The notes: a model not told the origin generated them from the sequence alone. A DNA stretch of 64,000 nt from Zygaena filipendulae (GCA_907165275.2 OU015649.1:9826001-9890000); one strand, 5' to 3'; shown: positions 34,740 to 45,800, counted from the first letter of the stretch. Made by a program: numbers and translations.

Positions 34740-34870
34740 AACAGTGGGGCGCGGGGACGCAGCGCGGCGCGACCGACCCGAAGCGGCTCTTATCGACATC
34801 GAGTACGCCGGCAATAGGCGCTATCCGGTTCCGTCGCCCGCCATCGCATCCATTGTAACTTTGCGGCATT
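34740..34870. other. GC-rich island 8
   Basis: CpG-rich (ggggcgcggggacgcagcgc) and open on both strands by composition. No family recognised. Confidence 0.4.
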
Positions 34871-35070
34871 TTACTGTTCGCTACCAGACACCGGTTAAAG
34901 TTCATAACATTATATCCGTTTTACCGGTTACATTGTACCTACTGTACTGTACAATATGAATAACTTACCTAATTGTACTTCCACGTCCAATTGTCGACTT
35001 GAGCATATATTCGAATGCAATTGGATTTTTTGCCATGAAGTGTTAGATATTATTGTTATATTATAATTTA

Positions 35071-35216
35071 CTAGCTGTCCCCCGCGGTTTCATCAGCGGT
35101 AATTTCAGAGTTACCGTGGGAATTCCAGGCTAAAACACGATGATCAGTTGAGCCGTTAAGTCGTGAAAGCGTAACAAAGAAACAAACTCACTTTCACATT
35201 AATTGTAATATAGAGG
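35071..35216 (-). mobile_element. Helitron-type copy, full length
   Basis: CTAG at 35071-35074, then ctgtcccccgcggtttcatc and acgatgatcagttgagccgt, ending near ttcacattaattgtaatat. Confidence 0.7.
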
Positions 35217-35591
35217 ATTGTGACTGTTACGATTGTACTAGTTTACAAAATGGCATAAATATGTCCTAATAATATAACTTTGAACATCTGAGAGCACAGT
35301 TAAGCGAGCACACTTTAATAGCATATCGTAAATTTGAATACTTGGAAGTTGCCACTACATTTACGACACTTTTCACTCGGTTAAACTTGATAAAAGAAAT
35401 GAGACGGCGAAATCTTCCTGAAAACTAATAATGGCAGTTATTTTCCATCCATATTAAAACAATTAAATGCATTTTTATAGTTGTGTATATGCAGTTATTT
35501 TTCCATTCATATTAAAAAAGAAATTTAATTAATTTATACTACTAGACTATTTTAATTGTATTTCAATTTTCTATGTTAAAGGGATAAACAA
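35217..35591. other. No gene seen
   Basis: AT-rich, unrecognised. Confidence 0.4.
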
Positions 35592-36128
35592 AATTTTAAC
35601 AAAAAAATTAAAACCGACTTCCAAGAACATAAAACCAAAAAGCTAAAAATAAAAAGCTATAAATAACAAAATACCGATTTAATCCAAAAGACCAAAACAC
35701 ACGTTATATTATTATTGGTTTGTGCTACCACTGATCGGTTCGAATTCGGTGACAAGCCCGCTGGTGTCTGCCCACTTGGGTTGTTCTGCTTAAGAAGAGC
35801 TGGTGGCGGGAGTCGACTGAGCCCATCTACCCCCTCCATATTTGGCTTGTCACCGACTTCATACTATTGTTGAATAGTTCCGATGACCATCTATGGTCTT
35901 CAACATCAATTCCACTTCTTGAAATTTTGCTTTCTAAAAGCAAATGAACGATTTACTATAAAAATACCCAAATCGCTATAGGTGTGCCTATAATTTTTGA
36001 AGAGTTCCCTCGATTTCTAAAAAATGAATTTTTCAAATTGGTCCAACTGCCTTCGAGTAATCGGTGAACATACATAAAAAAAAAATTCATACAATCGAAC
36101 CTCCTCCTTTTTGGAAGTCGGTTAAAAA
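35592..36128 (-). mobile_element. Fold-back element, copy C, one arm lost
   Basis: One palindrome arm (35592-35757) and the spacer are present. The sequence then passes directly from the second arm's start (gtcaccgacttcatac) into the internal unit at about 35868. The second arm and one flanking segment are deleted. The unit is also shortened before the end, ggaagtcggttaaaaat. Confidence 0.75.
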
Positions 36129-36140
36129 TAAAACAAATTA

Positions 36141-37685
36141 CACACATCAAAAATGTCTAGGGATCAAGTGCATTTTAGAGAATTGCCGCCAATTGGGATT
36201 ATTATAGTAACTTTTCTGGATCCTTTTTGAAATTTTTTATTGAATTTCACCATTTCAATAATGAATTTTATTAAAATTTTGTTTAAACTTTTAAAAATAA
36301 CTGTCATTAAAAATCCCTATAAAAGCGTGTGATGGCGGTTTTACAAAAACATTAAAATTTCTGCATCGTAACTGAAAAAAATTGCATCGGTATGGAGCGA
36401 TGACACCAATTGCCTAGAGAATAGATGCTGAGAGCCGTTGGAATGTTGGAAGCTGGCGCCAGGCAACGCACTGTGGCTACTGCTGTTGGGACAAGGCAGA
36501 GCGTCATAAGCCGCCTATGGACACGCTATCGCATCACGGGCAGTGTGGCCGAGCGACATGGAGGGCGAACTCGTATCACCACTCGAAGACAGGACCGGTA
36601 TATCCATAATACAGCGCGAAGAAATCGTACTATGACCGCCATGATGATAACTACGAGGCTCCACAGCGCTTCAGGCTTTCTGATAAGCGATCAAACCATA
36701 CGTAATCGTTTAAGAGAAGTGGATCTGCGATCCCGAAGGCCTCTGAGAGTTCTACCAATAGCGCCCGGCAATCGTAGAGCCCGTTTACAATGGGCTCGCG
36801 AAGACAGTAATTAGGAGGAAGAAGACTAGCGTGGTGTTTGCTTTTCCGAGGAATCTCGTTTCGGTATGAAGCCGGATACAAGATGTACATTAGTTTGGAG
36901 AAGCCATGGACGTCAAGAACGATTGAAATTCTGTTAGGAAGTTCATCCATATGGAGGGGGAACAATGATGGTTTTAACGGGTATTTAGATCGGTGGAAGA
37001 ACCGATCTCATTTGGATCAGGGGCAACCTTAATGCTCGGATTTATGCGACAAGTATTGTATCAGATGTAATCATCCCTTTGCGAAGCCAGTTGGGTGATT
37101 CGTTTCAACTTATGCACGACAATGCACGTCCACACACTGTTGGAGTCGTAACACGCACTCTTGCCAATGCTGATATCAACGTCCTGCCGTGGCCTGCTCA
37201 ATCAACAGACTTAAATCCTACTGAGCACGCATGGGATATACTCCAAAGAAGAGCTTTGCCGAGTATGGACGCCGTAAATACCCCACAACAACTTTTTGAC
37301 TTCTTACAAAGAACGTGGGTGGCCATTCCTCAAAGTGATTTTGATGAACTGATTTTAAGCATACCAAATCGCTGCGAATGTGTGATTAATGTCAATGGAA
37401 AGAACACAGATTATTAATTTGTTAATACATTACAATAAATGTTTCAAAAACCCCTGTTTTTGCCTTCTTTGCAATTTTATTGTCGACTTGGAATTGGTTC
37501 AATTTCTCACATCTTACAAAAAATTAATATTTTCTTAATTTATTCAAAATGTGGGGATTAGTTGTTAATTTAGATTTGGGAAATAAGGTAGGCAACAAGC
37601 CCAGAAGATTAGATTAGATTTAAATTAATTGGGTTTCTTTTTATAGCAAAAAATGTACTTGATCCCTAGACACTTTTGATGTGTG
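36141..37685 (+). mobile_element. Tc1-type transposon, complete ends
   Basis: cacacatcaaaaatgtctag at the left matches the inverted right end, cacacatcaaaagtgtctag. The match continues through ggatcaagt, giving about 38 bp of TIR with few mismatches. TA stands on each side (36139-36140 and 37686-37687). The element is 1545 bp, within the usual range for Tc1 elements, and carries one transposase pseudogene. It sits 12 bp after the end of fold-back copy C. Confidence 0.9.
36425..37417 (+). pseudogene. Tc1-type transposase, inactivated
   Basis: One reading frame of 331 codons runs through the element without frameshift but has four in-frame TAG codons. They follow REDSN (36812-36814), EEED, RLKFC and LTGI. 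The N-terminal part carries two helix-turn-helix regions: ATAVGTRQSVISRLWTRYR at residues 19-37, then a Tc3-like domain around SDQTIRNRL. In the DDE domain the first acid is altered (CFSEESRF where FSDESRF is usual). The second (MHDNARPH) and third (LNPTEHAWD) are present. An in-frame TAG precedes the first ATG, so the true start may lie upstream in another frame. The product would have cut and pasted the element; this copy cannot. Confidence 0.9.
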
Positions 37686-37728
37686 TATTTTGGTTTTATA
37701 CGTAATTAAAATGGTTGAAGGTTAACAT

Positions 37729-37831
37729 GCATACAGGAGTGAAACTAACGCCATCATAATATCATAAAAGATATTTCTTTTATAAAATTAATATTCGATA
37801 GTGGAATATGTAGAGTTTCACTCCTGTATGC
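37729..37831. mobile_element. Tiny TIR element with TTAA flanks
   Basis: gcatacaggagtgaaact at the left is matched exactly, inverted, by agtttcactcctgtatgc at the right. TTAA lies 3 bases outside the left end (37722-37725) and directly outside the right end (37832-37835). With 103 bp in total it could only be a non-autonomous remnant; classification is tentative. Confidence 0.6.
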
Positions 37832-38719
37832 TTAAGAGCGTAAGACTCGTGCGACATCTTCCCCGGGAAGTTAAAGTTTCAGAGATTCAATGAAACGCAA
37901 CATTTAGATTACTCTACTAGATCTATACATACACACTCTCTCGCAAACGTGAGTTTTTAAGTTAGGAAGTGCAGACTGCAGCTAATGCCAGTTATTGCGC
38001 CTTTCTTGAAAAATATAGAAATACGAAGCATTCAAAACGTGAGTTGTATCTTACAGCGGGAATCACTATATGCAACCGATTTTCTCTGGTGATGATATAT
38101 TACAAAATAACAAAGTCCTGTAATTAACAGTAACACAAGGTATGCCGTGGGTCGGTAGGGAGAGTACCTATTGCTACAGACTATGTATTGATTGAACGAC
38201 CACCGCGACGGTACAAGTGACAATTGACAATAATTGATGCGACGCCGCAACCGCTGCTGTCCTTACCGACTTTAATTGACTGGTGTTTCAATTAACACGC
38301 AGCAATAGTTTAAGGTGATTTAAGGTGTTATCCTTTACACCTCCTTTTTTCATTAGCAAAATCAAAACAAATACGGAAAATAATATAGGCAACCCAGTCA
38401 CTACAGTAGACTATAAAACGCCTGATAATTTTTGATACAGAGAAAAAGGAAAGAAGTGTTGTAAAAATTATTCAAACAAAATAAAATAGGCGTTTCACTA
38501 GGTATTTAGGTTTGCTTTAAAGCTTCTGGAAAAGCTTAATTTGGTTTCTGGTTATAAATGAAAGGCCAGGCAAAAGAAGGCTATGGCAATAACTACATAA
38601 GTACTTAACTATTTTGGTAGCAAACCAATTGACAACAAAAGTGACATGCTAATGGTCAAAATGCCGCTCCGGAAATCTAAAGCTCCCAATTTCGATATCC
38701 GGTGGACTTTTTGGTGGTG
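37832..38719. other. No gene seen
   Basis: Unrecognised, with mixed composition around 38140-38290. Confidence 0.4.
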
Positions 38720-38900
38720 GTGACCAATGAACTGACTCAAATACTTTCCCACGAGTAAAGACGGCCGACTTGTGCGTGTGTGTGTGTATCTTAAAGTTGA
38801 CATTTATTCTTCTGAGCATTGAGCTGATAGTAAGTACCTGTCAGCTGTCAGTGAATAATTGCAGATTAACACAGTCACATGTAGATTCTGAATGTATCAA
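38720..38900 (-). repeat. Dispersed repeat, inverted relative to 4700-4895
   Basis: Shares ordered words with 4700-4895 in reverse complement. A GT microsatellite (gtgcgtgtgtgtgtgt) replaces the acacactcac tract of the other copy. Confidence 0.65.
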
Positions 38901-38983
38901 ACTTTCCTCCGAAATTCCAAGAAACTGTTGCGCGGTATGGAGAGTCATGAAATTGGTGGGAGGCGGAGAGGGTCGTTTCTTTA

Positions 38984-39582
38984 TAAAGGGTCTTTCAATA
39001 AGGACGGGTCGATTTTGACATGAAATAAAAAAAGCCGTGTGTGAGATTTTAACGATTTTTTTTTTTTATTTGAAAGAGCTATATATGCCATTATGTGTGG
39101 AAAATCACATCGTTTAAATGTCCGCCGCGGCTTCTCACGGTGGCACGAATTCGAGTTGTCCAATGTTCAACAACTCTGCCGCATAGTTCGGGTTGAATTT
39201 CAGCGATAGCCTGAGCTATGTTGACTTTAAGGGCATCGGTCGATTGTGGCTTATTGGTATAGACCTGCGACTTAAGAAAACCCCACAAAAAAAAGTCTAA
39301 AGGTGATAAGTCGAATTTGGCCACCAAACGTTGGAGAGTCGACTTTGAAGGACCACCTCGTCTGCCGTAAAATGGGCGCAATGCACGTAACGTTTGCACT
39401 AACGAACACTCATTTTGGTAATACATTTTTAACATTTGGACGTGTTGCTCAACCGTGTAACTTGCCATGGTGATTTGGCATTACTAACTGAATAAAAAAA
39501 TATAGGTTAGAAAGACGACGTTAAAACAACATGGCCGCCACAGGCTGCCAACATCGACCCGTCCCTATTGAAAGACCCTTTA
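38984..39582 (-). mobile_element. Internally deleted Tc1/mariner-type element (599 bp)
   Basis: Left end taaagggtctttcaataagg and inverted right end taaagggtctttcaataggg continue through acgggtcgat, giving over 30 bp of TIR with two or three differences. The trinucleotide TTA stands outside each end (38981-38983 and 39583-39585), though the true duplication may be only TA. The interior holds one short transposase-derived ORF. Confidence 0.85.
39091..39468 (-). CDS. Deletion-derived transposase peptide (N- and C-terminus joined)
   Basis: The 125-residue ORF starts MASYTVEQHVQML. Residues 1-52 are an N-terminal helix-turn-helix of the type seen in insect transposases (NECSLVQTLRALRPFYGRRG, then SKSTLQRLVAKF). 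At residue 53 it switches in frame to DLSPLDFFLWGFLKSQVY, the segment holding the third catalytic acid (D58), and continues to the normal C-terminus. The catalytic core with the first two acids is missing, so no transposition activity is expected. The DNA-binding part is kept, so the peptide could in principle bind element ends. The full-length family is usually about 350 residues. Confidence 0.7.
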   Translation of the reverse strand: MASYTVEQHVQMLKMYYQNECSLVQTLRALRPFYGRRGGPSKSTLQRLVAKFDLSPLDFFLWGFLKSQVYTNKPQSTDALKVNIAQAIAEIQPELCGRVVEHWTTRIRATVRSRGGHLNDVIFHT

Positions 39583-40437
39583 TTATAATCTCTATTCTTT
39601 GGTGGTGACGAACACAGAAGTTCCGCTTTACAGACTGGACGTTTGCATATTATATCTATAGTATGTATAATATAATGTACACATACTATACAGAATGGTT
39701 TTGAGTAATAATTACTGCAATCGCCATGGTTTTAAGGAGTAATGCTATGTTTTGCAGGTTAATATTCTTCACAGAACTTTATAACGCGCTTTTGCATTGG
39801 CGTATGCATATTTGTATTTGATTAATTGCAGTCGTCGATATCAGCTGTACTCAGATATTCACTTAAATGTCGTTAGCAGTTGACTCTCGTGAATTTACTA
39901 CGCTGAGGGCAGCCGATAAATGCAAATTTTATGGTATATGACGGATTTAACGGCAGTGAACTTTTTTTACAGATGTTATAAAGTGGCCCTTCAGTTTCCG
40001 GATAAGCAAATTCGTTTTTAGATGCGATCGAGTCAAAAACTAGATATGGAATTAAGTTTAAATAAATAATAAGATAATGATGTTTTGAAATTATCGCACT
40101 GAGTCACCTCGTGACTAAAATGATTGAAACGTTCATAAATTTTCATAATTATAAAAATCCTGATGCAATCAGATTCACTAACCACTACGCCAATGGTTCA
40201 TATAAATAAATAGGTCAAGCGATTTTAAGGAAAACTATAGCTTGTGCACAGTTCGGCTACTCTACGGAAATACAAATCAAATGTAATTTTTTTCCGGAAC
40301 GAGTTTTATTGCATTTTGACATTTTTCACGCATAATGGACGTCGCTACATACAACAATCAAAAAGGATTTTGTCTTAGTGAAATTAAAAAAAAAATTCAA
40401 ACTATGGAAGATTTGTCTATTCTCTTTACTAATATTA
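39583..40437. other. No gene seen
   Basis: AT-rich, unrecognised. Confidence 0.4.
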
Positions 40438-40490
40438 AAAAAAAACATACATACAGCCGAACCTCCTCCTTTTTGGAATTAGGTTAACAA
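40438..40490 (-). mobile_element. End fragment of the 'accgacttcc' element
   Basis: aaaaacatacatacagccga, acctcctcctttttggaatt and aggttaac match the 5' end of the fold-back family on the minus strand. Confidence 0.6.
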
Positions 40491-40496
40491 ACGGCT

Positions 40497-40830
40497 AAAG
40501 TTTGTGAATTGTGAGCTTAAGGGTTTGAGTTTGTGACGTTGTAGGGGGTAATCTCTGAGTCTACTAAACTAATTTTGATAATTCTTTCATTTATAGAAAG
40601 CTACAGTGATCTTGAGTGAAATAGGGTACTTTATATCCCGGAATTCTCGAGGGAACTTTGTGAGGTTGTAATCTCTGGATCTACTGAACCGACTTTGAAA
40701 ATTCTTTCAGTTATAGGTAGCTACATACCTAGCTACAAGCTACCTTAGTGACATAGGGTACCTACTTTTAACCCGGAATTCCCACGGGATCTCCGAAATT
40801 ACCACGAGTGAAACCGCGGGGGACAGTTAG
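40497..40830 (+). mobile_element. Two tandem Helitron-type units
   Basis: Units at about 40497-40655 and 40656-40830. The words tctctgagtctactaaacta and tctctggatctactgaaccg mark corresponding points. The final hairpin (accacgagtgaaaccgcggg) ends in TTAG. Confidence 0.7.
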
Positions 40831-40946
40831 TTTTAAATAAAGCTATTTCCGGTTTTTTGCTCCTTCTGTAAAATTGATTCAGCTGCAACATCCATCAAGT
40901 CTTCGAAACATTAAATTAAGAAAATCGTTGAACTATGGAGGGTTTG

Positions 40947-41098
40947 TCTATACTAATATTATAAAGAGGTAAAATTTGTGAGTTTGTGGTGTTGTAGGGG
41001 GTTATCTCTGGATCCTCTAAATGTCATAGGCTATATTGTAGTCCGGAATTCCCGCTAGAACTCCGAAATTGCTGCGGGTGAACAGCTATAAGTTATAA
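40947..41098 (+). mobile_element. Helitron-type copy, full length
   Basis: From tctatactaatattataaag to gctgcgggtgaacagctat. A 3' hairpin arm is partly deleted, and the end reads CTAT. Confidence 0.75.
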
Positions 41099-41149
41099 AA
41101 ATAATTCAATTATTATACAAGAAAAAAATCTTTTAGGGTTTCGAAACTC

Positions 41150-41293
41150 TAGTGATTTTGTCATAATTATTCTCTGGATCTTCTGAACCGATTTTGAAAA
41201 TTCTTTTACCAATAAAAAGCCACGTTATTTGTGAGTGTCATAGGCTGTTTATTATAACCTAGAATTCCCTAGAAAAACCGCGGGGGACAGTTA
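41150..41293 (+). mobile_element. Helitron-type copy, internal unit
   Basis: tctctggatcttctgaaccg, tgagtgtcataggctgttta, then aaccgcgggggacagttag. Part of the GC centre is lost. Confidence 0.6.
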
Positions 41294-41417
41294 GTATAAA
41301 ATAAAGCGATTTCCTCCTGTTAAATTGATTCAGCTTTTGTTTTACTGTAGGTGAGCCGAGTTTCAACCATTGGAGTTTTTGAGTTTCTTCGAGAACTCTA
41401 TTTTACTGGAATAAGAT

Positions 41418-41800
41418 ATACATCTATATATATACAAAAATGAATTCCTATTTCCCTTGGTCTCGGCATCACGCGCATCTCGAAACGGCTGGACCAATTT
41501 CGCTAAATCTATTTTTTTTGTGTTTGTTAATGTAAGAAGAAGGTTTTTTAAAATAAGATAAATCTTTGTATAATAATTACAAGGGAGAGCGTTAATATCT
41601 GCAACACAGTTTTAAACTAAAGCAGTCATTAACGTTCTATACCATTTTTTGTACTTACATCTTGCTTTTTATTCCAATAAAAGAATATATTATTATTATT
41701 CCTGCGATAATTCCTACAATCACGCGGGTGAATCTCCAAAACAGTTGGACCGATTTTGACGAGACGATTGACGATTTTGACGATTAAAATTCTCAATAGT
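41418..41800 (+). mobile_element. Helitron-type variant copy, broken
   Basis: The 5' part, tctatatatatacaaaaatg then cggctggaccaatttcgcta, lies at 41421-41510. A separated piece with cacgcgggtgaatctccaaa and cagttggaccgattttgacg lies at 41720-41770. Confidence 0.5.
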
Positions 41801-42399
41801 GCAAAGCGAGCTCTAAAATACTTCCATAGTAAATTTGAATACGAAAATATCACCGTGTAGCTAGCTTATCATGTGTTATAAGTAAAACAACGGCAAATAT
41901 TGTCCATATGGAACACAAAATAATGTAGAAACCCTAACAATAACATATAGGCTCTTCTATGTTTTAGCTGTTAATAAAGATCGAGGGACCCACAGGCAGC
42001 ATCTGGAGCACGGGCGAGGGAGATCGGAGCGCGGTCTGCTCGAGTACTGATAAGGCTATTAAAAGTTACGCTCACAGACCACACCGGCTGGATTATACTG
42101 ATACCACCTACTGATACTAAAGAAAATCGTTTGCGGAAAAACAAGGTGAAGCACAACGAAGAAGAGATTGTAGGTAATAACAGCAGCGCATCTAAAACGT
42201 TTATAGCCGCTGTGCCGTAATAACGCTGCCAAAACAAAAGCAGTTCGATATTGTTTGCTGTCAGGCGGTTCACTGATTCAGATTTTATGCAGGTAAAATA
42301 CTTTTTCCTTTATTTTTATAACGTGAGAGAAGTCTACTAGGTCTACTAACAAATCACAATTTAAACTGTAGTTTCTTTTTTTATATTGTACACATAAAT
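41801..42399. other. No gene seen
   Basis: Unrecognised. The frame at 41971-42273 has no domain. Confidence 0.4.
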
Positions 42400-42614
42400 T
42401 CTACTAATATTATAAACGCGAAAGTTTGTAAGTATGGATGGATGTTTGTTACTCTTTCACGCAAAAACTACTGGATGGATTTAAATGAAACTTTACAATA
42501 ATATAGGTTATACATCAGATTAACACATAGGACAACAACACTTAACACTTTTTATCCCGGAATTCCCGTGGGAACTCTGAAATTAACGCGGGTGAAACCG
42601 CCGGGCACAACTAG
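42400..42614 (+). mobile_element. Helitron-type copy, full length, intact ends
   Basis: Starts tctactaatattataaacgc and ends gcacaaCTAG at 42611-42614 followed by T. The hairpin cgcgggtgaaaccgccg has one change. Confidence 0.8.
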
Positions 42615-43162
42615 TATGTTAATAAAAATAATTGAGAACTAATATAAATTCAGTTTGAAATTGGATACTAACTGGGCGTATAAAAATCATTACATTATAC
42701 GAACAATACAGTTTCGGAAGGGAATTTTGTTCCAAGCAATTATACTGAATAGTGCTCACTTCAGCGATGGTAGAAATTCGCGTATAAATCGCGTCACAGA
42801 CCACAAACAAAAACGTGCATGTGGACCGGCGCCCATTATTTTCGACTGCATAATCGCTTCGTCCGACGCGACGCCCGCATCGTTTCCATCGCTATTTTAT
42901 TTCCTTCCACCGTAGTTATGTTCCGACTAGGTGTAGCCTTTACAGTACAGGGTTTCCAGGAGAATTAAAACCTTGTTTAATTACGTTTAAGGTTTAGTTC
43001 CGATTATTAATGCAACCAGCTGGACCGGCGACATATATCAAAGTTATTTAAACTAGCTTACTACATTTCTGACACAATATGTACTCGCCATAACAAGATT
43101 AAAGTTGAATAAGATCTAAAAGGAATACATTTATAAAAAAACTGTTACGAAAAAAAAGAAGT
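42615..43162. other. No gene seen
   Basis: A moderately GC-rich patch at 42820-42900 was not recognised. Confidence 0.4.
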
Positions 43163-43262
43163 GCTGCAATAAGACCGCCATTTGCATCCTATTTTTTTTT
43201 AAATATTGATTTATTTGTTTTTTTATGTGCAATAATGGATTAAATAAATAAAATAAATAATG
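43163..43262 (+). repeat. Non-LTR retrotransposon 3' tail
   Basis: tgcaataagaccgccatttg, then atgtgcaataatggattaaa and a taaa-rich tail. Same family as 17225-17385. Confidence 0.5.
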
Positions 43263-44477
43263 AGTAATGCATGTAAGTAATGCAACAAACATTAGAAAAT
43301 TGGCAAAACGAAACTGAGGTTTCTACCTCAAGAGTATAGAATGGAGCAATCAGGGTGTACTGTGACACAGCAATTTGGACGGTACCTACGCCCGCGCCGC
43401 GCTGTCTCTACATATTATTTTGATTGCGCTGCGCTGCTTTTGTGTTGATCGTTGTTTGCAGGGCCGCTTCCTTTGCTGATATAATACATACAGCTTGTAC
43501 AGTTCTCTGCGGATTCGCCGAGTCGATTATGGAATTCCCTCAGGAACTCTTTGTATTCAAATAAATGTAAGCTATGTCATATTGTTTCAAGAGCTAACTT
43601 ACTCGTAACTGTAAAGTAAACAGGTATTCCGCGTGGATCTAACCACGCAAACAACATATATGTCATAACAAATATCAGTAGTGTTAAAATGTTCCTTATA
43701 GAGTATTGCGATTGAAAATGTGAAATAGAATAGACACTGCGATAATTCATGTAAGGTTCATGTGAGTGCGGCAACCTGAAATATATGGAATGATCCACGC
43801 ACCGGAAATTAAACCGCATACGCTACGAGTGCGCCTCGGATCTGATGTTTGCTATTATTTGACAATCACTCGAGACATTATTAAATTGGTCGGTTACGTT
43901 ATTAAGGGTTAATAAATAATAATCGTCATTATATATGTAGATGGTTACAAAACTTGAATTAAAATAAATACGTATGTTAATTCACGATCTTATTAAAAAC
44001 GAGTATCCGTAAACAAACATCATTATAGAGGTACATTTGATCCAAAATTAATTGCATACAAATCAGATTAATAAATTGGAGCGCTTTATTGTCAAGTCTA
44101 TTTACGAAATAAAATGACAATTATTAGTTAAAATATTGTATTGTGAAATGGCTGTTTGTAGTTTTCATGTGATATTTTCATTACTATTTGCAGTATTGAT
44201 TGGTTCGCATCAATCGCGACGTGCAAATATTTGGCTCGCGCGCGCTAACCGGCTGCCTCGTGATTTACGCGTGCAGCAACGCTGCGTTATGGAATTACGA
44301 TTGCTTATTAAAAATTCACTACCTATACGGAACGGAACAATAACAAACTGATCTTTATATATGTCGGCGTGAGGGTAGTTTCGTTAAAAATAACGTTTCC
44401 CGCCGACGAATAGTAGTCGTAACCCGTTCTTTCCCTCGCTCCACTCCATTGCCCGACTCGTCTTTGTTAGAACTTGA
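43263..44477. other. No gene seen
   Basis: Small GC patch at 43380-43450; otherwise AT-rich. The frame at 44136-44351 starts with a hydrophobic stretch (VIFSLLFAVLI) but has no family match or support. Confidence 0.35.
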
Positions 44478-44650
44478 TATAAAACGCGTGTATGCGTAAG
44501 CCACGATTCATTGTTACTTTGTGTTCGGTTCAGAGCAGTTATAGTGTCGTATCAATCTAGTGTGGCTATAGTTATTACGTGTGCTGTGTCATCTAATTGT
44601 TACCATGAGGTTTGCTTAAGTCGGGAGCACGGGCAGTGGAGGTGAGCGTT
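44478..44650 (+). promoter_or_regulatory. Candidate promoter and first exon
   Basis: TATAAAA at 44478-44484 is followed, 32 bases from its first T, by the initiator-like TTCATTG with A at 44510. That spacing is typical of insect TATA promoters. The downstream segment is stop-rich leader-like sequence. An ATG with good context (taccATGagg) at 44605 opens only four codons before TAA. The segment then meets ggaggtgagcg, a good splice donor with GT at 44642-44643. The pattern suggests a non-coding first exon of about 130 bases. No downstream exon could be identified. Confidence 0.35.
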
Positions 44651-44676
44651 CATGCATTGTAAAGGGTTCCCATTAA

Positions 44677-44701
44677 CCTACCCTACCCTACCCTACCCTA
44701 C
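44677..44701. repeat. (CCCTA)n simple repeat
   Basis: cctaccctaccctacccta continues for one more unit, about five pentamers in all. The unit differs from the insect telomere repeat (TTAGG/CCTAA). Confidence 0.8.
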
Positions 44702-45414
44702 ACCTGGGTCGCAAGTCTCAGGCACTGCTCCGTGTTCCCTACGGATATCTGGTATGCTGTATAATCTATAACTATGTTGGTGCAATTGCTTATTATAGTT
44801 CTTTGTTCCTTCTACATGTGTCGCTCAGCATTAGCCTGCCTGCCTTATCATCATTATCCGTCATACTATATCGACATTCAGTTAGCCGTTTAGCTATCTG
44901 ATCTATTACTATTGATCTCTTATTTCCCTACAAATACATAAACTCACATCGAAATATGTTACCTTGCAATGATATTTAATATAATTTTAAACTATTTTTA
45001 TAACCCTACCATCCGATTATGGCTTTTGGCAAAAAAAACCTTGATATACATATGTATATGAAGGTTAAAAGCTATTGCGTCGGTCGTTTGTAAGAGACTA
45101 GTATAATATTATATTATCTGTGGTACGAGTATGACAAGGCACAAAAACACTGTGAATATTTGACTATGGTCTAAAGTCTAGATTTTTGTGCACGCTCGTG
45201 TGTAATCTTTGTCCATATACGTAAAGTCACCGTATTTATGTATTAAAAATTAAAATTGTATCGTATAAACTTTTGCACATTATTCGACACAAGTTTTTCT
45301 TATAGCACCGCATAAAGATGGGGTAAAATATACGAGTGTACATGCGAGTATATGGGATATTAGAATAATAAGTATAATATAGCAGAGGCACACAAGTCAC
45401 ATCTCATTTCTCGT
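44702..45414. other. No gene seen
   Basis: AT-rich, unrecognised. Confidence 0.4.
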
Positions 45415-45495
45415 GAGGCGCTCTGGGGCGGGCGGACGAGGGCGGGCGGCGGCGGGTAAATCAGCACACAGCGGGGCGCCTCCTGTGCGCGACGC
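45415..45495. other. GC-rich island 9
   Basis: gcgctctggggcgggcggac and following, a short CpG-rich patch. Confidence 0.4.
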
Positions 45496-45679
45496 CACCT
45501 CACTACTATGATTTTACTTATCACAAAAATATCTAATCCTTGATTTCTGTCATTGTAAATTATTATCGAAAATAGTCTACTAAGTGCTAATAAGTACATA
45601 TTGTGAGATGCAAATTATGGCAGATTTCTGCAAAAAAAAACTTTTGTACGAGTGTATTATCAAAAAGTCCCTAAAAGCC

Positions 45680-45800
45680 ACAAGCGGCGGTGGTCGTAAT
45701 GTTGACTATAATGTATGCTAATGAGGGCCGGGCGGTGCTGGCGGACGTGACGTCACGCGCCGGGGCACAGCCGCTGCTGTCCGCGCGCCTAACGAGCGGG
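45680..45800. promoter_or_regulatory. GC-rich island 10 with a CRE-like site
   Basis: A CpG-rich patch containing cgtgacgtcacgcgcc, a perfect palindromic TGACGTCA (CREB/ATF-type site) outside the MITE family. It may be a regulatory element. Confidence 0.35.

Noticed and set aside
44677..44701. Telomere-like (CCCTA)n
   Set aside because: Only about five units, and the pentamer is not the insect telomere repeat CCTAA. Treated as a simple repeat.
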